A stretch of DNA of 64,000 nt from Pelagicoccus sp. SDUM812005 (GTDB taxonomy: Bacteria; Verrucomicrobiota; Verrucomicrobiia; Opitutales; Opitutaceae). The DNA lies in assembly GCF_031127875.1 (NCBI RefSeq), contig NZ_JARXIA010000029.1, forward strand, positions 1-64,000, read 5' to 3'. Below are positions 1 to 9,561 of the stretch, piece after piece (position 1 is the first letter of the stretch; each line of letters begins with the position of its first letter). Made by a program: the position numbers and the translations under genes. The notes beneath the pieces are model-generated. The model did not search any database. It worked only from the letters and a program-made list of their open reading frames with translations, and was not told where the DNA came from.

Positions 1-10
1 CAATCATCTT

Positions 11-95
11 GCTCAGGTGGTGGAATTGGTAGACACGTACGCTTGAGGGGCGTATGGCGCAAGCCGTGGAGGTTCGAGTCCTCTTCTGAGCACCA
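11..95 (+). tRNA. tRNA-Leu (anticodon GAG)
   Basis: The 7-bp acceptor stem GCTCAGG pairs with TCTGAGC (one G-T pair), followed by discriminator A and an encoded CCA at 93-95. The anticodon stem TACGC/GCGTA closes the loop TTGAGGG, giving anticodon GAG, which reads CTC/CTT leucine codons. A long variable arm (TGGCGCAAGCCGT) marks it as a class II tRNA, and the T-loop TTCGAGT is standard. A terminator follows at once. Confidence 0.97.
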
Positions 96-97
96 TT

Positions 98-129
98 TAA
101 AAAAAGGCCGCATCAAGCGGCCTTTTTTT
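98..129 (+). terminator. Rho-independent terminator of tRNA-Leu
   Basis: Perfect 6-bp GC stem GGCCGC (106-111), loop ATCAA, GCGGCC (117-122), then seven T. It is preceded by an A-tract, so it could also work on the other strand. It starts three bases after the tRNA CCA end. Confidence 0.93.
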
Positions 130-541
130 GCGTCCTAACCTTTCGAGGACGAGAACCGATCGGCAGGTTCGACGAGAGAAGCGCAGCGACTAGAGAGCAG
201 CGATGCCAGGCGTCGCCTGATCCTCATTTTACGCTTACATGAGAACGTCCAGCGTCAAAACCAAGGAGCATTCGCGATTTTAGTCTGAGCTCGCCTGGCT
301 TCGTCGTGATTAGGGTAAGCCCCCCTTTCCTCCCATAGGATCCCCCTGCCAAGCGTAAACTGAGCGTAAAGACCCCCGTAAGGGTCGAGTTCCTCTAAGG
401 ATATAGGGCATCTGACCGAAGTCACCCCACTCAAGGTAAACCTACCTCGAAAACCTTCTTCAACGCTGCAACCGCAGAGCATTCCTACCGGATCAAGCAT
501 TTCCTCAACTTCTCCGTGCTCCGCAAATCCTAGTTTGACGT
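130..541. other. Intergenic region with little recognisable content
   Basis: A 412-bp stretch between the tRNA terminator and the giant Ig-repeat gene. A short palindrome CAGGCGTCGCCTG lies near 210. No tRNA-derived attachment repeat is visible. A weak reverse-strand reading frame (500-255) is listed separately. The promoter of the gene at 542 should lie here, but no convincing -35/-10 pair stands out. Confidence 0.5.
255..500 (-). CDS. Doubtful small hypothetical protein (81 aa)
   Basis: An open frame on the reverse strand. The longer version runs into the start of the gene at 542, so the internal ATG at 500 (protein begins MLDPVGML) is the largest non-overlapping choice. The composition is protein-like and mixed in charge. 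However, codon use (AGG, ATA, TTA, CTA; many A/T third positions) is unlike the strongly GC-ending genes around it. No signal peptide, motif or ribosome binding site is evident and I recognise no family. It could be a foreign or decaying gene fragment, or chance. Confidence 0.25.
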   Translation of the reverse strand: MLDPVGMLCGCSVEEGFRGRFTLSGVTSVRCPISLEELDPYGGLYAQFTLGRGILWEERGAYPNHDEARRAQTKIANAPWF

Positions 542-3500
542 ATGACCAAAACAGATTCTCGCCTCCCAACCTCCTCGCTCTGGCAAGCCCTGCTCGCAAC
601 GATCTTCCTGCTCGCCAGTAGCGTCACAGCATTCGCCCAAGACCCCAACGGCGAGGACCCTCATAACGACCTTCTAGTAAGAGCCATCGTCGGAGCGGAA
701 CTCAACTACGACCTGCAGATCCCCAGCGGAGTAAGCGACGCGCAGTTCCAAGCCCTGCCAGCAGGCCTCAGCTACGACGCGACTCAAGGCTTCCTAACTG
801 GAACTCCGACCGCTGCGGGCGTGCTCGAAACCCAAATCACCTTCACCGAAAACGGGCAGGCGCAATCGATGCCCGCTCGTTTCGAAGTTTATACGGCTGA
901 GGATTTCCCGGGCGATCCCAACAACCCCAACCCTGAGGAGCCGCATCATCACGAACCGATGCTCATCCCCGGAAAAGTGGGCGAACACCTCAACTGGCAG
1001 CTGAACTTCAACGCGAACGAAGTCGACGTCGACTTCGGCCCCCGTCCCGACGGCACCAGCCACCAGCTCCCAGCCGGAATCCAGCTTAACGTACAAGAGT
1101 CCTCCTTCGTCGGCACACCAGAGGCAGCCGGCGTATTCGACTTCGAACTACTGATCACCGACTCCGAAGACAGCTACACCGAGCATTACGTTTTCGACAT
1201 CGTTGGAGGCGATGCCCCGCACAATCCTGACGGATCGAACAACCCCGACGGCACCCACAACCCTGACGGCACGCACAACCCTGACGGATCGAACAACCCC
1301 GACGGCACCCACAATCCAGACGGATCCCACAACCCTGACGGATCCCATGACGAACACGGAATGCTCGTTCGCGGGGTCGTTGGATTTTCCCTACATTTTC
1401 CCATCCAAGTACCCGACGATGTCCAGCTGCACAGCATCTCCCCACTCCCAGCCGGCCTTTCCCTAGATACGACCGAACCCGCGATTATCGGCACGCCGAC
1501 GACCGCCGGCATGATCGACGCCAACATACAGATGACGGAAGGCGGACAAGCGGGAACCCACCCGATCAAATTCGAAATCTTCGCGGAAGCGGATTTTCCC
1601 GGCGACCCCAACAATCCCAACCAACCCCACGACCCCAATAGCCCAGACGGTCCGGACCAAAATCCAGGAGACCCCACTGACCCAGGTCCTGGCGACGGCA
1701 CAGACCAGAATCTAGGAGACCCCACTCACCCAGGTCCTGGCGACGGCTCCCACGATCCTCACGCTCCCATCACCGTATTCGGACAAGTCGGCACCCCACT
1801 GAATTTCCAGCTCGACTACAATCTCGGAAGCACCGGCTACGACTACGGAGCCCGCGACGACGGCACTTCCTACCAACTTCCTGCAGGTGTTGACCTGATC
1901 GCGGCAGAGTCCTCATTCTCAGGCGTTCCTACGCAACCCGGCCTCTTTGACTTCGTGCTGCTCCTTTCCACAACAGAGGGAATGAAAGAGGCACGCTACG
2001 TCTTCGACATCGCTCCTGACCAAGGTACAAACCAACCGCACCCCGACGACGACAAGCCGCTATTCATACGAGCAGTAGTGGGATACGAACTACACTTCCC
2101 GCTCGATATCCCTGAAGATATCGTACTAAAAACCTTCACCCCATTCCCAAGCGGCTTGTCCTACGACTCCACTTTGGAAGCGGTCGTCGGCACGCCCGGG
2201 ACTGAAGGCTTCCTAGATTCCCTTATCACTTACGAAGAAGGCGGAGTCGCTGGCGAAAAGCCCGTTATCTTCGAAGTCTACACCGAAACGAATTTCCCCG
2301 GCGACCCGAACAACCCGAATCCGCCGGAAGAACACCACGAGCACCCGATCAATATCGCGGGCGACGTCGGTTTCGATCTCGAATTCCACCTCGGCTTCGG
2401 CGACGACATTTCCGACCTAAGCTTCGACACCCTACCGGAAGGCATCTCCTTCGATGCCGATACCAACTTTGTATTCGGCATTCCAGTACACCCTGGATTC
2501 TTCGAAACGAGACTGCGTGGACAACGCGACGGCGAAGCCATCATCTTCCCAGTATTCTTCGATATCTTCGGCGACTGGGGCCCCGGCACCGGCGGCAATG
2601 GCCAACCCTCGGAAATGAAAATCTTCGGTTGGGTCGGCGAATTCATCTCCTTCCCGCTTCCTTTCGACCCAAGCTCGGAACAGATCAACCTCACCACCTA
2701 CGCCGACGGTAACGTGGCGTACCTGCCACTAGGCATCCAACTCGACGCTGCCAACGGCATGCTGGTTGGATTCCCACAGGAGCCCGGTTTTTTCCCTTCC
2801 TCCTTCACCGTCACATCAGGTGACAAGTCCGAAGAGGTACAAGTCTTCTTCGACATCCAATACCTCGGCCACCATAACCCAGGCGGCCCCGGCGATCCCG
2901 GCGACCCTTACTACGACCACGGCGAAGAGGATGACATCGTGCTCTTCGGCGAAGTCGGCGCCCGTTTCGCCTTCAAGTTCCCGCTTGGCGAAGACGAAAC
3001 TGCCGAGCTCCCCAGCGAGCGCGACGGCGAAACCTTCGGCCTACCGACCGGCTTGAGCTTCAACGCTGAAACGAACGCCATCACCGGTTCCCCAACTGAA
3101 GCCGGCCTCTTCGAAGTCCTCGTTCTCGTCGAAGGGCCAGGATACCTGAAGGAAAAGCTCATCGCCTTCCTCGTCAGCGACAACGGCGACGCGCCTCGTC
3201 TCGCCTTTTATTCAGAAAGCGAATACACGCCTGGCCAGGACTTTTCCTTCCAGATCAACGCCAGCGGATCTCCCACCCACTACGAAATCCTCGACCTTCC
3301 CGCCGAGCTCCAGCTCGACTCCAGCACCGGAATCGTGAGCGGCAAGATCGACTACTTCGAAGACTTCGACCTCCTAGTCGTAGCTAGCAACGAAGAAGGT
3401 AAAGCCTACGGTATCCATTACCTCGATTCTTACGAGGAGGATCATGAAGAGCCTCAGAATCCGGACGATCCGCACCACAATCCCGACCAGCCGGAAGGCG

Positions 3501-6500
3501 ATCGCGAAGATCCAGAGCCCTTCTTCGCCCGACTCGGCGTCCCCTTCCTCCTGGAAGCTCCCGCCGAATTCGCGACTGCCACTTTCGCCTTGGTCGACGG
3601 CGAAGCATTCCCAGCCGGCATCGGCTTCGACTCCGAGCGAAACGCCGTCATCTCCGGCACGCCAACCGAAGCCGGACTATTCCGTACCAAGATTTCAATT
3701 ACGCAGGACGACAAAGAAGAACGCTTCACGCTCTGGTTCTTCGTAGCCGACAGCGCCGCCGCGCCTCAGTTCATCGCGCCCGACTTCCTGCGCAGCCGCC
3801 CCGGCGAATCCTTCGAGCTTCGCCTCCCCATCGCCAATGGTCCCGCCACCATCAAAATCGAAAGCGGACCCGACGGCGTCAGCTACGATAGCGAAAGCAA
3901 GTCCCTGCGCGGCGTTATCAAGGACCCCGGCTTCTACACCCTACTCATCAGCGCCAGCAACGATGCAGGCATCGGCGTGCACGTGGTCGATATCGACGTC
4001 TTCGACGACGGCACCGGACAAAACCCAGGCGACAACTACTACGAGCCCATCCACGCCTTCGGCATCGTGGGCGAACCCTTCGACTTCCCGCTCCCAGCCA
4101 ATCCGCAAAACAGCGTGATCGCATTCGTGGACGGCGAAGACGGTTCCACCTCCGAAATCCCAGCTGGCCTCCAATACATTGAGACCTACGCCATCGTGCG
4201 TGGCATTCCCGAACAGGAAGGCGTCAGCAACCTCTACATGGAAATCACCGAGTTCGGCTTCACCCGTCGCGAACAAATCGTATTCGAAATATACAATAGG
4301 GACAATCTCCCCGACGATCCGAACTTCCCAAGCGGCCCCGGCTACGACGAGCCGGACGACGGACACGTCGAACCGATCCTCGGCAAGGTCGGAGAACGCC
4401 TCTACTTCGAGGCCCCCATCTCCGGCGACGGCATCTCCTTCGCGATGGTCGATGGCCCCGACGGTGAACCCTCGGAACTCCCTCCCGGAGTTGCCTTCGA
4501 CGCTGAGCTGGGCATCCTCTCAGGCATGCCAACCGCATCCGGCATCTACCCGCTTTGGATACAAGTCGACGAATTCGGCAGCATCCGCACCCACTTCGCA
4601 CCCGTTATCGTAAGCGGCGTAGAAGGCTCCCCCGTCATCACCAGCGACGAGTTCTTCACCACCATCCCAGGCGAGCACTTCAAGTTCGAGATCAAGGCCA
4701 GCAACGAACCGACCAAGGTAGAAGTCGACTTCTTCGACGTACCCGGCGTGCTCAGCTTCGACCAAGACAGCATGCTCCTCGAAGGCAAATTCGAGTTCGG
4801 CGGCTTCTTCACCCTCCTCGTATCCGCCACCAACGAAACCGGCACTGGCTACGGCTTGCTCAACATCGACGTCCTCGGCCTCAACCACGACGGCGGACCG
4901 ATCGACGGACCTCACGATATTCCTCTGCATATCAACGGCACCGTGAACCAAAAGGTAGACTTCCCGCTTCCTAGCTTCATCCGCGGGTCCAAGTTCGAAG
5001 TCACCGCCGATCCAGCCGGCTTCCAAACGCAGCTGCCGGAAGGCTTCACCATCGACGCCAAAACCGGCCGTATCAGCGGCACGCCTACCTACCCAGGCTT
5101 CACCTTCGTATGGGTAACCGTGGACGACGGCGACCTGCCTTCCCTCGCCATCAACATCGGTGTCGCGGAAGGCCAGCGCACTCCTGAAATCATCAGCCCG
5201 GAATTCTGGCTCGGCCATCAGGACTCTCCCTTCCACTACCAAATCCACGCCACGGACGGCCCCTTCAAATTCTACGCCGAAGGTCTCCCCACCGGGCTCT
5301 CCCTCGACGAATACACAGGCACCATACGTGGCACCACCAGCGAGTCGGGTGAATTCCAAGTTTCGATCAGCGCCGAAAACTCCGCTGGCAAGGGCAATGC
5401 CCGCACCCTCTACCTCGCCATCGAAGAAAAGCCACGCCTCCCGATTGTATCCGCTCCGTATTACAATGAAGGCCAAGTCGGCGATCCCTTCTCCCTCCAG
5501 GTCAACGCCACGGAAGATCCCAGCTTCTACCATGCAGGCGGACTCCCGGCCGGCCTCAGCATCGATCCGGACACCGGCTTGATCAGCGGCACCCCAATCC
5601 ACTTCGGATACTTCAACGTAAACCTCGAAGCGTCCAACGAGTGGGGTCGCGGCGGCCTCCAAGTCGCCATCTACATCAAGCGTGCCGCTCTCGCTCCGGT
5701 CTACACCGGTCCGAGCAACGTCGGCGGAAAAGTGGGCCGCGCCTTCTACTTCCACCCTCCCGTATCCGGAAACGCGAGCGCCTTCGCGATCGACGATAAC
5801 TCTCCCAACGCCCTGCCCGCAGGCTTGACGCTGAATCCAGACACCGGCGAAATCACCGGCACGCCGACCGAGACCATCAATGGCTTCGTAGACATTCTCG
5901 TCTCCGGCGCCGGCGGTTCCACCGTCGCTAGCGTCTACTTCAAGGTCGTAGCAGCCCTCGATGCCCCAGTCATCACCAGCGGCTCCTTCGCCAAGGGCAC
6001 CAGCGGCCAGCCACTCAACTTCGCACTCGCCGCTTCCAACAACCCGGTTGAATTCGCTGCCGCCAACCTCCCTGCAGGTTTGAGCATCGATACCGCCACC
6101 GGAGCGATCAGCGGCACGCCGCAGTCCGCAGGCTTCTACGACCTGATCGTCAGCGCCCGCAACGCATCCGGATGGGGACAGCCTCGCCTGCTCATCCTGG
6201 ACATCATCCCCGGACTCGAAGCCCCGGTCGTCACCAGCGCCCCATGGGCCAAGGGTGAAGTCGGCAAGGAATTCTCCTACCAAATCGTGGCCAACAACGC
6301 CCCGACCGCCTACACGCTCTCCGGTGATCTGCCCGCAGGGCTCACCCTCGACGAATCCACCGGCTTGATCTCCGGCACGCCGACCAAGGCCGGCTTCACC
6401 GAGGTCATCCTGTCCGCCTCCAATGCGAGCGGCCATGGAAACGGTCTTGTATTCATCTTCGCAATACGGGCTTCCCAGGAGATGCCGGTCATCACCTCCA

Positions 6501-8095
6501 GCGGCACCGCATTCGCTAAGGTAGGCGAACCTTTCGTCTACCAGATCAAGGCCAAGGCGAACCCAACAAGCTACGCAGCGGAAAACCTCCCTGACGGACT
6601 TTCCCTCAACGCCACCACCGGCTTCATCTCCGGCACGCCCACGGCTCCGACCACCGAACCGATCGTGGTCGTCATCACAGCCTCCAACGCGGCCGGCCAA
6701 AGCCTGCCACGGGCCGTGCTGCTCGAGATCCTGCCTGCAGCCGAAGCTCCGTTCATCCTCACCGGCGGCCACGCCATCGGCAAGGTAGGAGTCGAATTCG
6801 AATTCCAAGTCTTCGCTACCAACGAGCCGACTGCCTACAGCAGCCCAGACCTGCCTGCAGGACTCTCGATCGCAAGCGACACCGGCTTGATTTCCGGAAC
6901 ACCTGAAGCAGCGGGAGAATTCCAGGTCACCCTGCTCGCCTCCAACGACGCCGGCAAGGGAGACCCAGCCAAGCTCTTGCTCTTCATCATCCCCGGCGCC
7001 GAAATGCCTCGCGTGACCAGCGCTACGCACGCCATCGGCAAGGTCGGCGACGACTTCGAATACCAAATCCTAGCGTCCAGCGAGGACATCTCTAGCTACC
7101 AAGTGGAAGGTACCCTGCCACGCGGACTCGACTTCGACCCGACCACCGGCCTCATCTCCGGATCGCCCGTCGAACCGATCATCACCAGCGTCTACCTCTC
7201 CGTATCGAACGACGCCGGCACCAGCGCTCCGCAGCCCTTCACGATCAAGATCGATCCCTCCCTCGAGGCTCCGGTCATCACCTCTTCCCTCCGCATTAGC
7301 GGCACCGTGGGCGAGGAAATGAGCTACACCATCGACGCAACCAACATGCCGGACGAGCGCCCGCTACCGCCGAGCGCCGAGTTCGACGCCGTTGGACTGC
7401 CAAGTGGACTGGGCATCAACACCGCGACCGGCATCATCTCCGGCGTACCTGAAGAAGCCGGCACCTACATCGCCACCCTCGTTGCGACCAACGAAACCGG
7501 CGAAGGTGCCCCACGCTTCCTCAGCATCAAGGTCAAGCCGGCCCCGACCGCTCCCGTCGTCACCAGCGTATTCAGAGTAGGAGCGCAGGTCGGCAAGAGC
7601 TTCGCCTACCAGATCCTCGCGACCAATTCGCCGACCTCCTACGATGCCGACCACGCCATCTCTTGGCTCGTGGCTGACACCGAAACCGGCTCCCTCACAG
7701 GTACGCCTACCAAGCCGGGCGTCTACTACGCTTCGCTCTTCGCAATAAACGATGCAGGCGAATCGGATCCCGGACCACTGGAGATCACCGTGTATCCAGC
7801 AGCCAATACGCCGAAGGTCACCAACGTGCGCAGCGCGGAAGGCAAGGTCGGCACCGCCTTCGAATTCCAACTCGAAGCGTCGAACGAGCCTAGCTCCTTC
7901 GCCGTCAGCGGCCTCCCGGCCGGCCTCACCCTCAATCCTACCACCGGCGTAATCTCTGGCACTCCAACAGCGTCCGGAACCTTCGACATCGTGGTAGTGG
8001 GCAGCAACGACAACGGAGAAGGCACCCCCGCCATCCTCGTGCTCAAGATCAGCCCGAAGACTGAAATCACCATCATCGTACCAGGATCAGAGTGA
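542..8095 (+). CDS. Giant secreted protein with about 26 putative-Ig (He_PIG) repeats
   Basis: A 2517-residue protein with a Sec signal peptide (hydrophobic stretch about residues 13-28, cleavage likely after AFAQ). Nearly the whole length is built from about 26 copies of the putative-Ig/cadherin-like signature LPAGLsld..tG.isGTPt..G (He_PIG type). The first roughly 16 copies are divergent and separated by Asp/Pro/Asn-rich linkers such as FPGDPNNPN, which recurs three times. The last ten are much more uniform and follow each other every 90 or so residues. A tract of seven NPDG hexapeptide repeats lies near residues 227-268. No C-terminal anchor, sorting domain or enzyme domain is visible. A surface fibre, adhesin or polysaccharide-binding role is inferred. 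The similar repeat protein next door probably belongs to the same unit. Confidence 0.9.
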   Translation: MTKTDSRLPTSSLWQALLATIFLLASSVTAFAQDPNGEDPHNDLLVRAIVGAELNYDLQIPSGVSDAQFQALPAGLSYDATQGFLTGTPTAAGVLETQITFTENGQAQSMPARFEVYTAEDFPGDPNNPNPEEPHHHEPMLIPGKVGEHLNWQLNFNANEVDVDFGPRPDGTSHQLPAGIQLNVQESSFVGTPEAAGVFDFELLITDSEDSYTEHYVFDIVGGDAPHNPDGSNNPDGTHNPDGTHNPDGSNNPDGTHNPDGSHNPDGSHDEHGMLVRGVVGFSLHFPIQVPDDVQLHSISPLPAGLSLDTTEPAIIGTPTTAGMIDANIQMTEGGQAGTHPIKFEIFAEADFPGDPNNPNQPHDPNSPDGPDQNPGDPTDPGPGDGTDQNLGDPTHPGPGDGSHDPHAPITVFGQVGTPLNFQLDYNLGSTGYDYGARDDGTSYQLPAGVDLIAAESSFSGVPTQPGLFDFVLLLSTTEGMKEARYVFDIAPDQGTNQPHPDDDKPLFIRAVVGYELHFPLDIPEDIVLKTFTPFPSGLSYDSTLEAVVGTPGTEGFLDSLITYEEGGVAGEKPVIFEVYTETNFPGDPNNPNPPEEHHEHPINIAGDVGFDLEFHLGFGDDISDLSFDTLPEGISFDADTNFVFGIPVHPGFFETRLRGQRDGEAIIFPVFFDIFGDWGPGTGGNGQPSEMKIFGWVGEFISFPLPFDPSSEQINLTTYADGNVAYLPLGIQLDAANGMLVGFPQEPGFFPSSFTVTSGDKSEEVQVFFDIQYLGHHNPGGPGDPGDPYYDHGEEDDIVLFGEVGARFAFKFPLGEDETAELPSERDGETFGLPTGLSFNAETNAITGSPTEAGLFEVLVLVEGPGYLKEKLIAFLVSDNGDAPRLAFYSESEYTPGQDFSFQINASGSPTHYEILDLPAELQLDSSTGIVSGKIDYFEDFDLLVVASNEEGKAYGIHYLDSYEEDHEEPQNPDDPHHNPDQPEGDREDPEPFFARLGVPFLLEAPAEFATATFALVDGEAFPAGIGFDSERNAVISGTPTEAGLFRTKISITQDDKEERFTLWFFVADSAAAPQFIAPDFLRSRPGESFELRLPIANGPATIKIESGPDGVSYDSESKSLRGVIKDPGFYTLLISASNDAGIGVHVVDIDVFDDGTGQNPGDNYYEPIHAFGIVGEPFDFPLPANPQNSVIAFVDGEDGSTSEIPAGLQYIETYAIVRGIPEQEGVSNLYMEITEFGFTRREQIVFEIYNRDNLPDDPNFPSGPGYDEPDDGHVEPILGKVGERLYFEAPISGDGISFAMVDGPDGEPSELPPGVAFDAELGILSGMPTASGIYPLWIQVDEFGSIRTHFAPVIVSGVEGSPVITSDEFFTTIPGEHFKFEIKASNEPTKVEVDFFDVPGVLSFDQDSMLLEGKFEFGGFFTLLVSATNETGTGYGLLNIDVLGLNHDGGPIDGPHDIPLHINGTVNQKVDFPLPSFIRGSKFEVTADPAGFQTQLPEGFTIDAKTGRISGTPTYPGFTFVWVTVDDGDLPSLAINIGVAEGQRTPEIISPEFWLGHQDSPFHYQIHATDGPFKFYAEGLPTGLSLDEYTGTIRGTTSESGEFQVSISAENSAGKGNARTLYLAIEEKPRLPIVSAPYYNEGQVGDPFSLQVNATEDPSFYHAGGLPAGLSIDPDTGLISGTPIHFGYFNVNLEASNEWGRGGLQVAIYIKRAALAPVYTGPSNVGGKVGRAFYFHPPVSGNASAFAIDDNSPNALPAGLTLNPDTGEITGTPTETINGFVDILVSGAGGSTVASVYFKVVAALDAPVITSGSFAKGTSGQPLNFALAASNNPVEFAAANLPAGLSIDTATGAISGTPQSAGFYDLIVSARNASGWGQPRLLILDIIPGLEAPVVTSAPWAKGEVGKEFSYQIVANNAPTAYTLSGDLPAGLTLDESTGLISGTPTKAGFTEVILSASNASGHGNGLVFIFAIRASQEMPVITSSGTAFAKVGEPFVYQIKAKANPTSYAAENLPDGLSLNATTGFISGTPTAPTTEPIVVVITASNAAGQSLPRAVLLEILPAAEAPFILTGGHAIGKVGVEFEFQVFATNEPTAYSSPDLPAGLSIASDTGLISGTPEAAGEFQVTLLASNDAGKGDPAKLLLFIIPGAEMPRVTSATHAIGKVGDDFEYQILASSEDISSYQVEGTLPRGLDFDPTTGLISGSPVEPIITSVYLSVSNDAGTSAPQPFTIKIDPSLEAPVITSSLRISGTVGEEMSYTIDATNMPDERPLPPSAEFDAVGLPSGLGINTATGIISGVPEEAGTYIATLVATNETGEGAPRFLSIKVKPAPTAPVVTSVFRVGAQVGKSFAYQILATNSPTSYDADHAISWLVADTETGSLTGTPTKPGVYYASLFAINDAGESDPGPLEITVYPAANTPKVTNVRSAEGKVGTAFEFQLEASNEPSSFAVSGLPAGLTLNPTTGVISGTPTASGTFDIVVVGSNDNGEGTPAILVLKISPKTEITIIVPGSE
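1220..1345 (+). repeat. Seven tandem 18-bp units encoding (H/N)NPDG(S/T)
   Basis: Seven in-frame 18-bp units of the type CACAACCCTGACGGATCC, each encoding a hexapeptide around NPDG. The units differ only at a few third positions and the Ser/Thr and His/Asn codons, so recent slippage-type expansion is likely. The tract forms a linker between two Ig-like domains of the giant protein. Confidence 0.9.
1655..1750 (+). repeat. Two tandem 48-bp units encoding a Gly/Pro/Asp linker
   Basis: Two adjacent 48-bp copies encode DQNPGDPTDPGPGDGT and DQNLGDPTHPGPGDGS. They form a second flexible, acidic linker in the same giant protein. Confidence 0.85.
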
Positions 8096-8142
8096 TTCAT
8101 CTCCGCGTCCATTGACTCAATAACCCGAAGGAATTCCCACAG

Positions 8143-9555
8143 ATGAACATAGGAAGAACTACCCCATTCGCGACCCTACGCGCTCTCTGCAGTTTCGCTG
8201 CCGTAGTGCTTTTAGCAAAGCTAGGCTACTCCCAAACGGTCCTCACCGAGGGAGAAGTCGACGCCGCTTACTCCTACCAATGGGCCATCTCTCCGGCCCC
8301 GGAAGAAGGCTCCACTTGGGCAGCCGTCAACCTGCCGGACGGATTGAGCATCAACTCGACCACCGCTCTCATCAGCGGCGTACCGACCACCGTAGGAGTG
8401 TACGACCAAGGTCGCATCACCCTCACCCGACCGGATCTGACCACCGATAACTTCGATATATCGATCACCATCGTGGCAGCCTCGGGCACGCCGGAAATCA
8501 CGAGCGCCACCACCGCGAGCGGCACCGTCGGGGAAGCCTTCAACTACGTCATCACGGCCAACAACTCGCCGCAGAGCTTCAATGTGAGCGGCGACCTGCC
8601 AGCCGGGGTCACCTTCTCCTCCGAATCCCTGTCCGGCACTCCCACCGAAGCGGGAACTTTCACCATCGCCCTCAGCGCCAACAACGCCTCGGGCACCGGA
8701 GCCGAAACCACCCTCACCCTCACCATCGATCCCGCCGGCGCCGTGCCCGTCATCTCCAGCGCCTCCAGCCTATCGGGCGACGCCGACGAGCTCCTGTCCT
8801 ACCAGATCACCGCCAGCGAAAGCCCTACCAGCTACTCTGCCAGCGGACTGCCTCCAGGCATGACCATCAATACGGAAACCGGTTTCATCAACGGTAAGAC
8901 AAGTATCGAAAACGTCTACACCGTCGACCTCACCGCGACCAACGAGCACGGCACCAGCGCCGTATTCAAACTGACGATCGTCATCGGGGCCGTACCGCAA
9001 ATCAGCAGCAGCCTCGCGATCTCCGCGGAAGAGGACACCGAAATCGACGCCTACCAGCTGTCGGCCTCGAACTCCCCCACGTCCTTTACCGTATCCACGG
9101 ACTCCCTACCGGCCGGGTTGAGCTATAGCAGCTCCACCAAGAGGATCACCGGTACGCCCACGGAAGTCGGCACCTTCAACGTAGACGCCTACGCATCCAA
9201 TGCCATCGGCGACGGCCCCACCTCCACGATCGTAATCACCGTGGAAGCGAAGGTAGTCACTCCCGTCCTACGCTCCGCCAGCTTCAACGTAGAGCATCAG
9301 ACGGACGGTTCGCTTAAGCTCTTCCTCGTCTTCGAGCAAAGCGCTGACGATCTCACCAACTACGACTGGCTCATCGAGACCAGCACGGACTTGGAGACCT
9401 GGACACAGATCGACATCGACGATGCCGCCCTCTCCGTCACCATAACCGAGAACCAGGACGGTTCGAAGTCAGTCTCGGTTCTGTATCCGAATTTCGACTC
9501 CAGCACGACCCAGGCCTATTTCCGCTACCGCGTTCAGGCCAAGTCAGGACAATAA
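8143..9555 (+). CDS. Secreted Ig-repeat protein with four He_PIG repeats and a C-terminal extra domain
   Basis: A 470-residue exported protein with an N-terminal signal peptide (hydrophobic about residues 14-28, mature end after SQ near residue 31). Four repeats carry the LPaGl..ns.tg.isGtPt..G signature also found in the 2517-residue neighbour. The last 90 or so residues, from about 375, differ and include DYDWLIETSTDLETW and YFRYRVQ. Modules of that type sit at the C-terminus of verrucomicrobial surface proteins. The gene starts 47 bp after its neighbour with GGA upstream of the ATG, so co-transcription is likely. Its stop lies only 6 bp from the convergent fucosidase stop. A cell-surface or matrix role is inferred. 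Confidence 0.85.
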   Translation: MNIGRTTPFATLRALCSFAAVVLLAKLGYSQTVLTEGEVDAAYSYQWAISPAPEEGSTWAAVNLPDGLSINSTTALISGVPTTVGVYDQGRITLTRPDLTTDNFDISITIVAASGTPEITSATTASGTVGEAFNYVITANNSPQSFNVSGDLPAGVTFSSESLSGTPTEAGTFTIALSANNASGTGAETTLTLTIDPAGAVPVISSASSLSGDADELLSYQITASESPTSYSASGLPPGMTINTETGFINGKTSIENVYTVDLTATNEHGTSAVFKLTIVIGAVPQISSSLAISAEEDTEIDAYQLSASNSPTSFTVSTDSLPAGLSYSSSTKRITGTPTEVGTFNVDAYASNAIGDGPTSTIVITVEAKVVTPVLRSASFNVEHQTDGSLKLFLVFEQSADDLTNYDWLIETSTDLETWTQIDIDDAALSVTITENQDGSKSVSVLYPNFDSSTTQAYFRYRVQAKSGQ

Positions 9556-9561
9556 TCCGAA

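Noticed and set aside
1-95. tRNA-Leu as integration site of an island containing the sulfatase blocks
   Set aside because: I found no second copy of the tRNA 3' end in the window and no integrase gene. The possibility remains open outside the window but is not supported here.
1220-1345. Short regular repeats that could be taken for a CRISPR array
   Set aside because: The units are 18 bp, directly adjacent without spacers and in frame in a protein.
4520-7066. 848-residue open frame on the minus strand inside the giant Ig-repeat gene
   Set aside because: It is antisense to uniform repeats with strong third-position GC bias, which keeps the opposite frame open. The product has no signal, motif or natural composition, while the plus-strand protein is clearly real.
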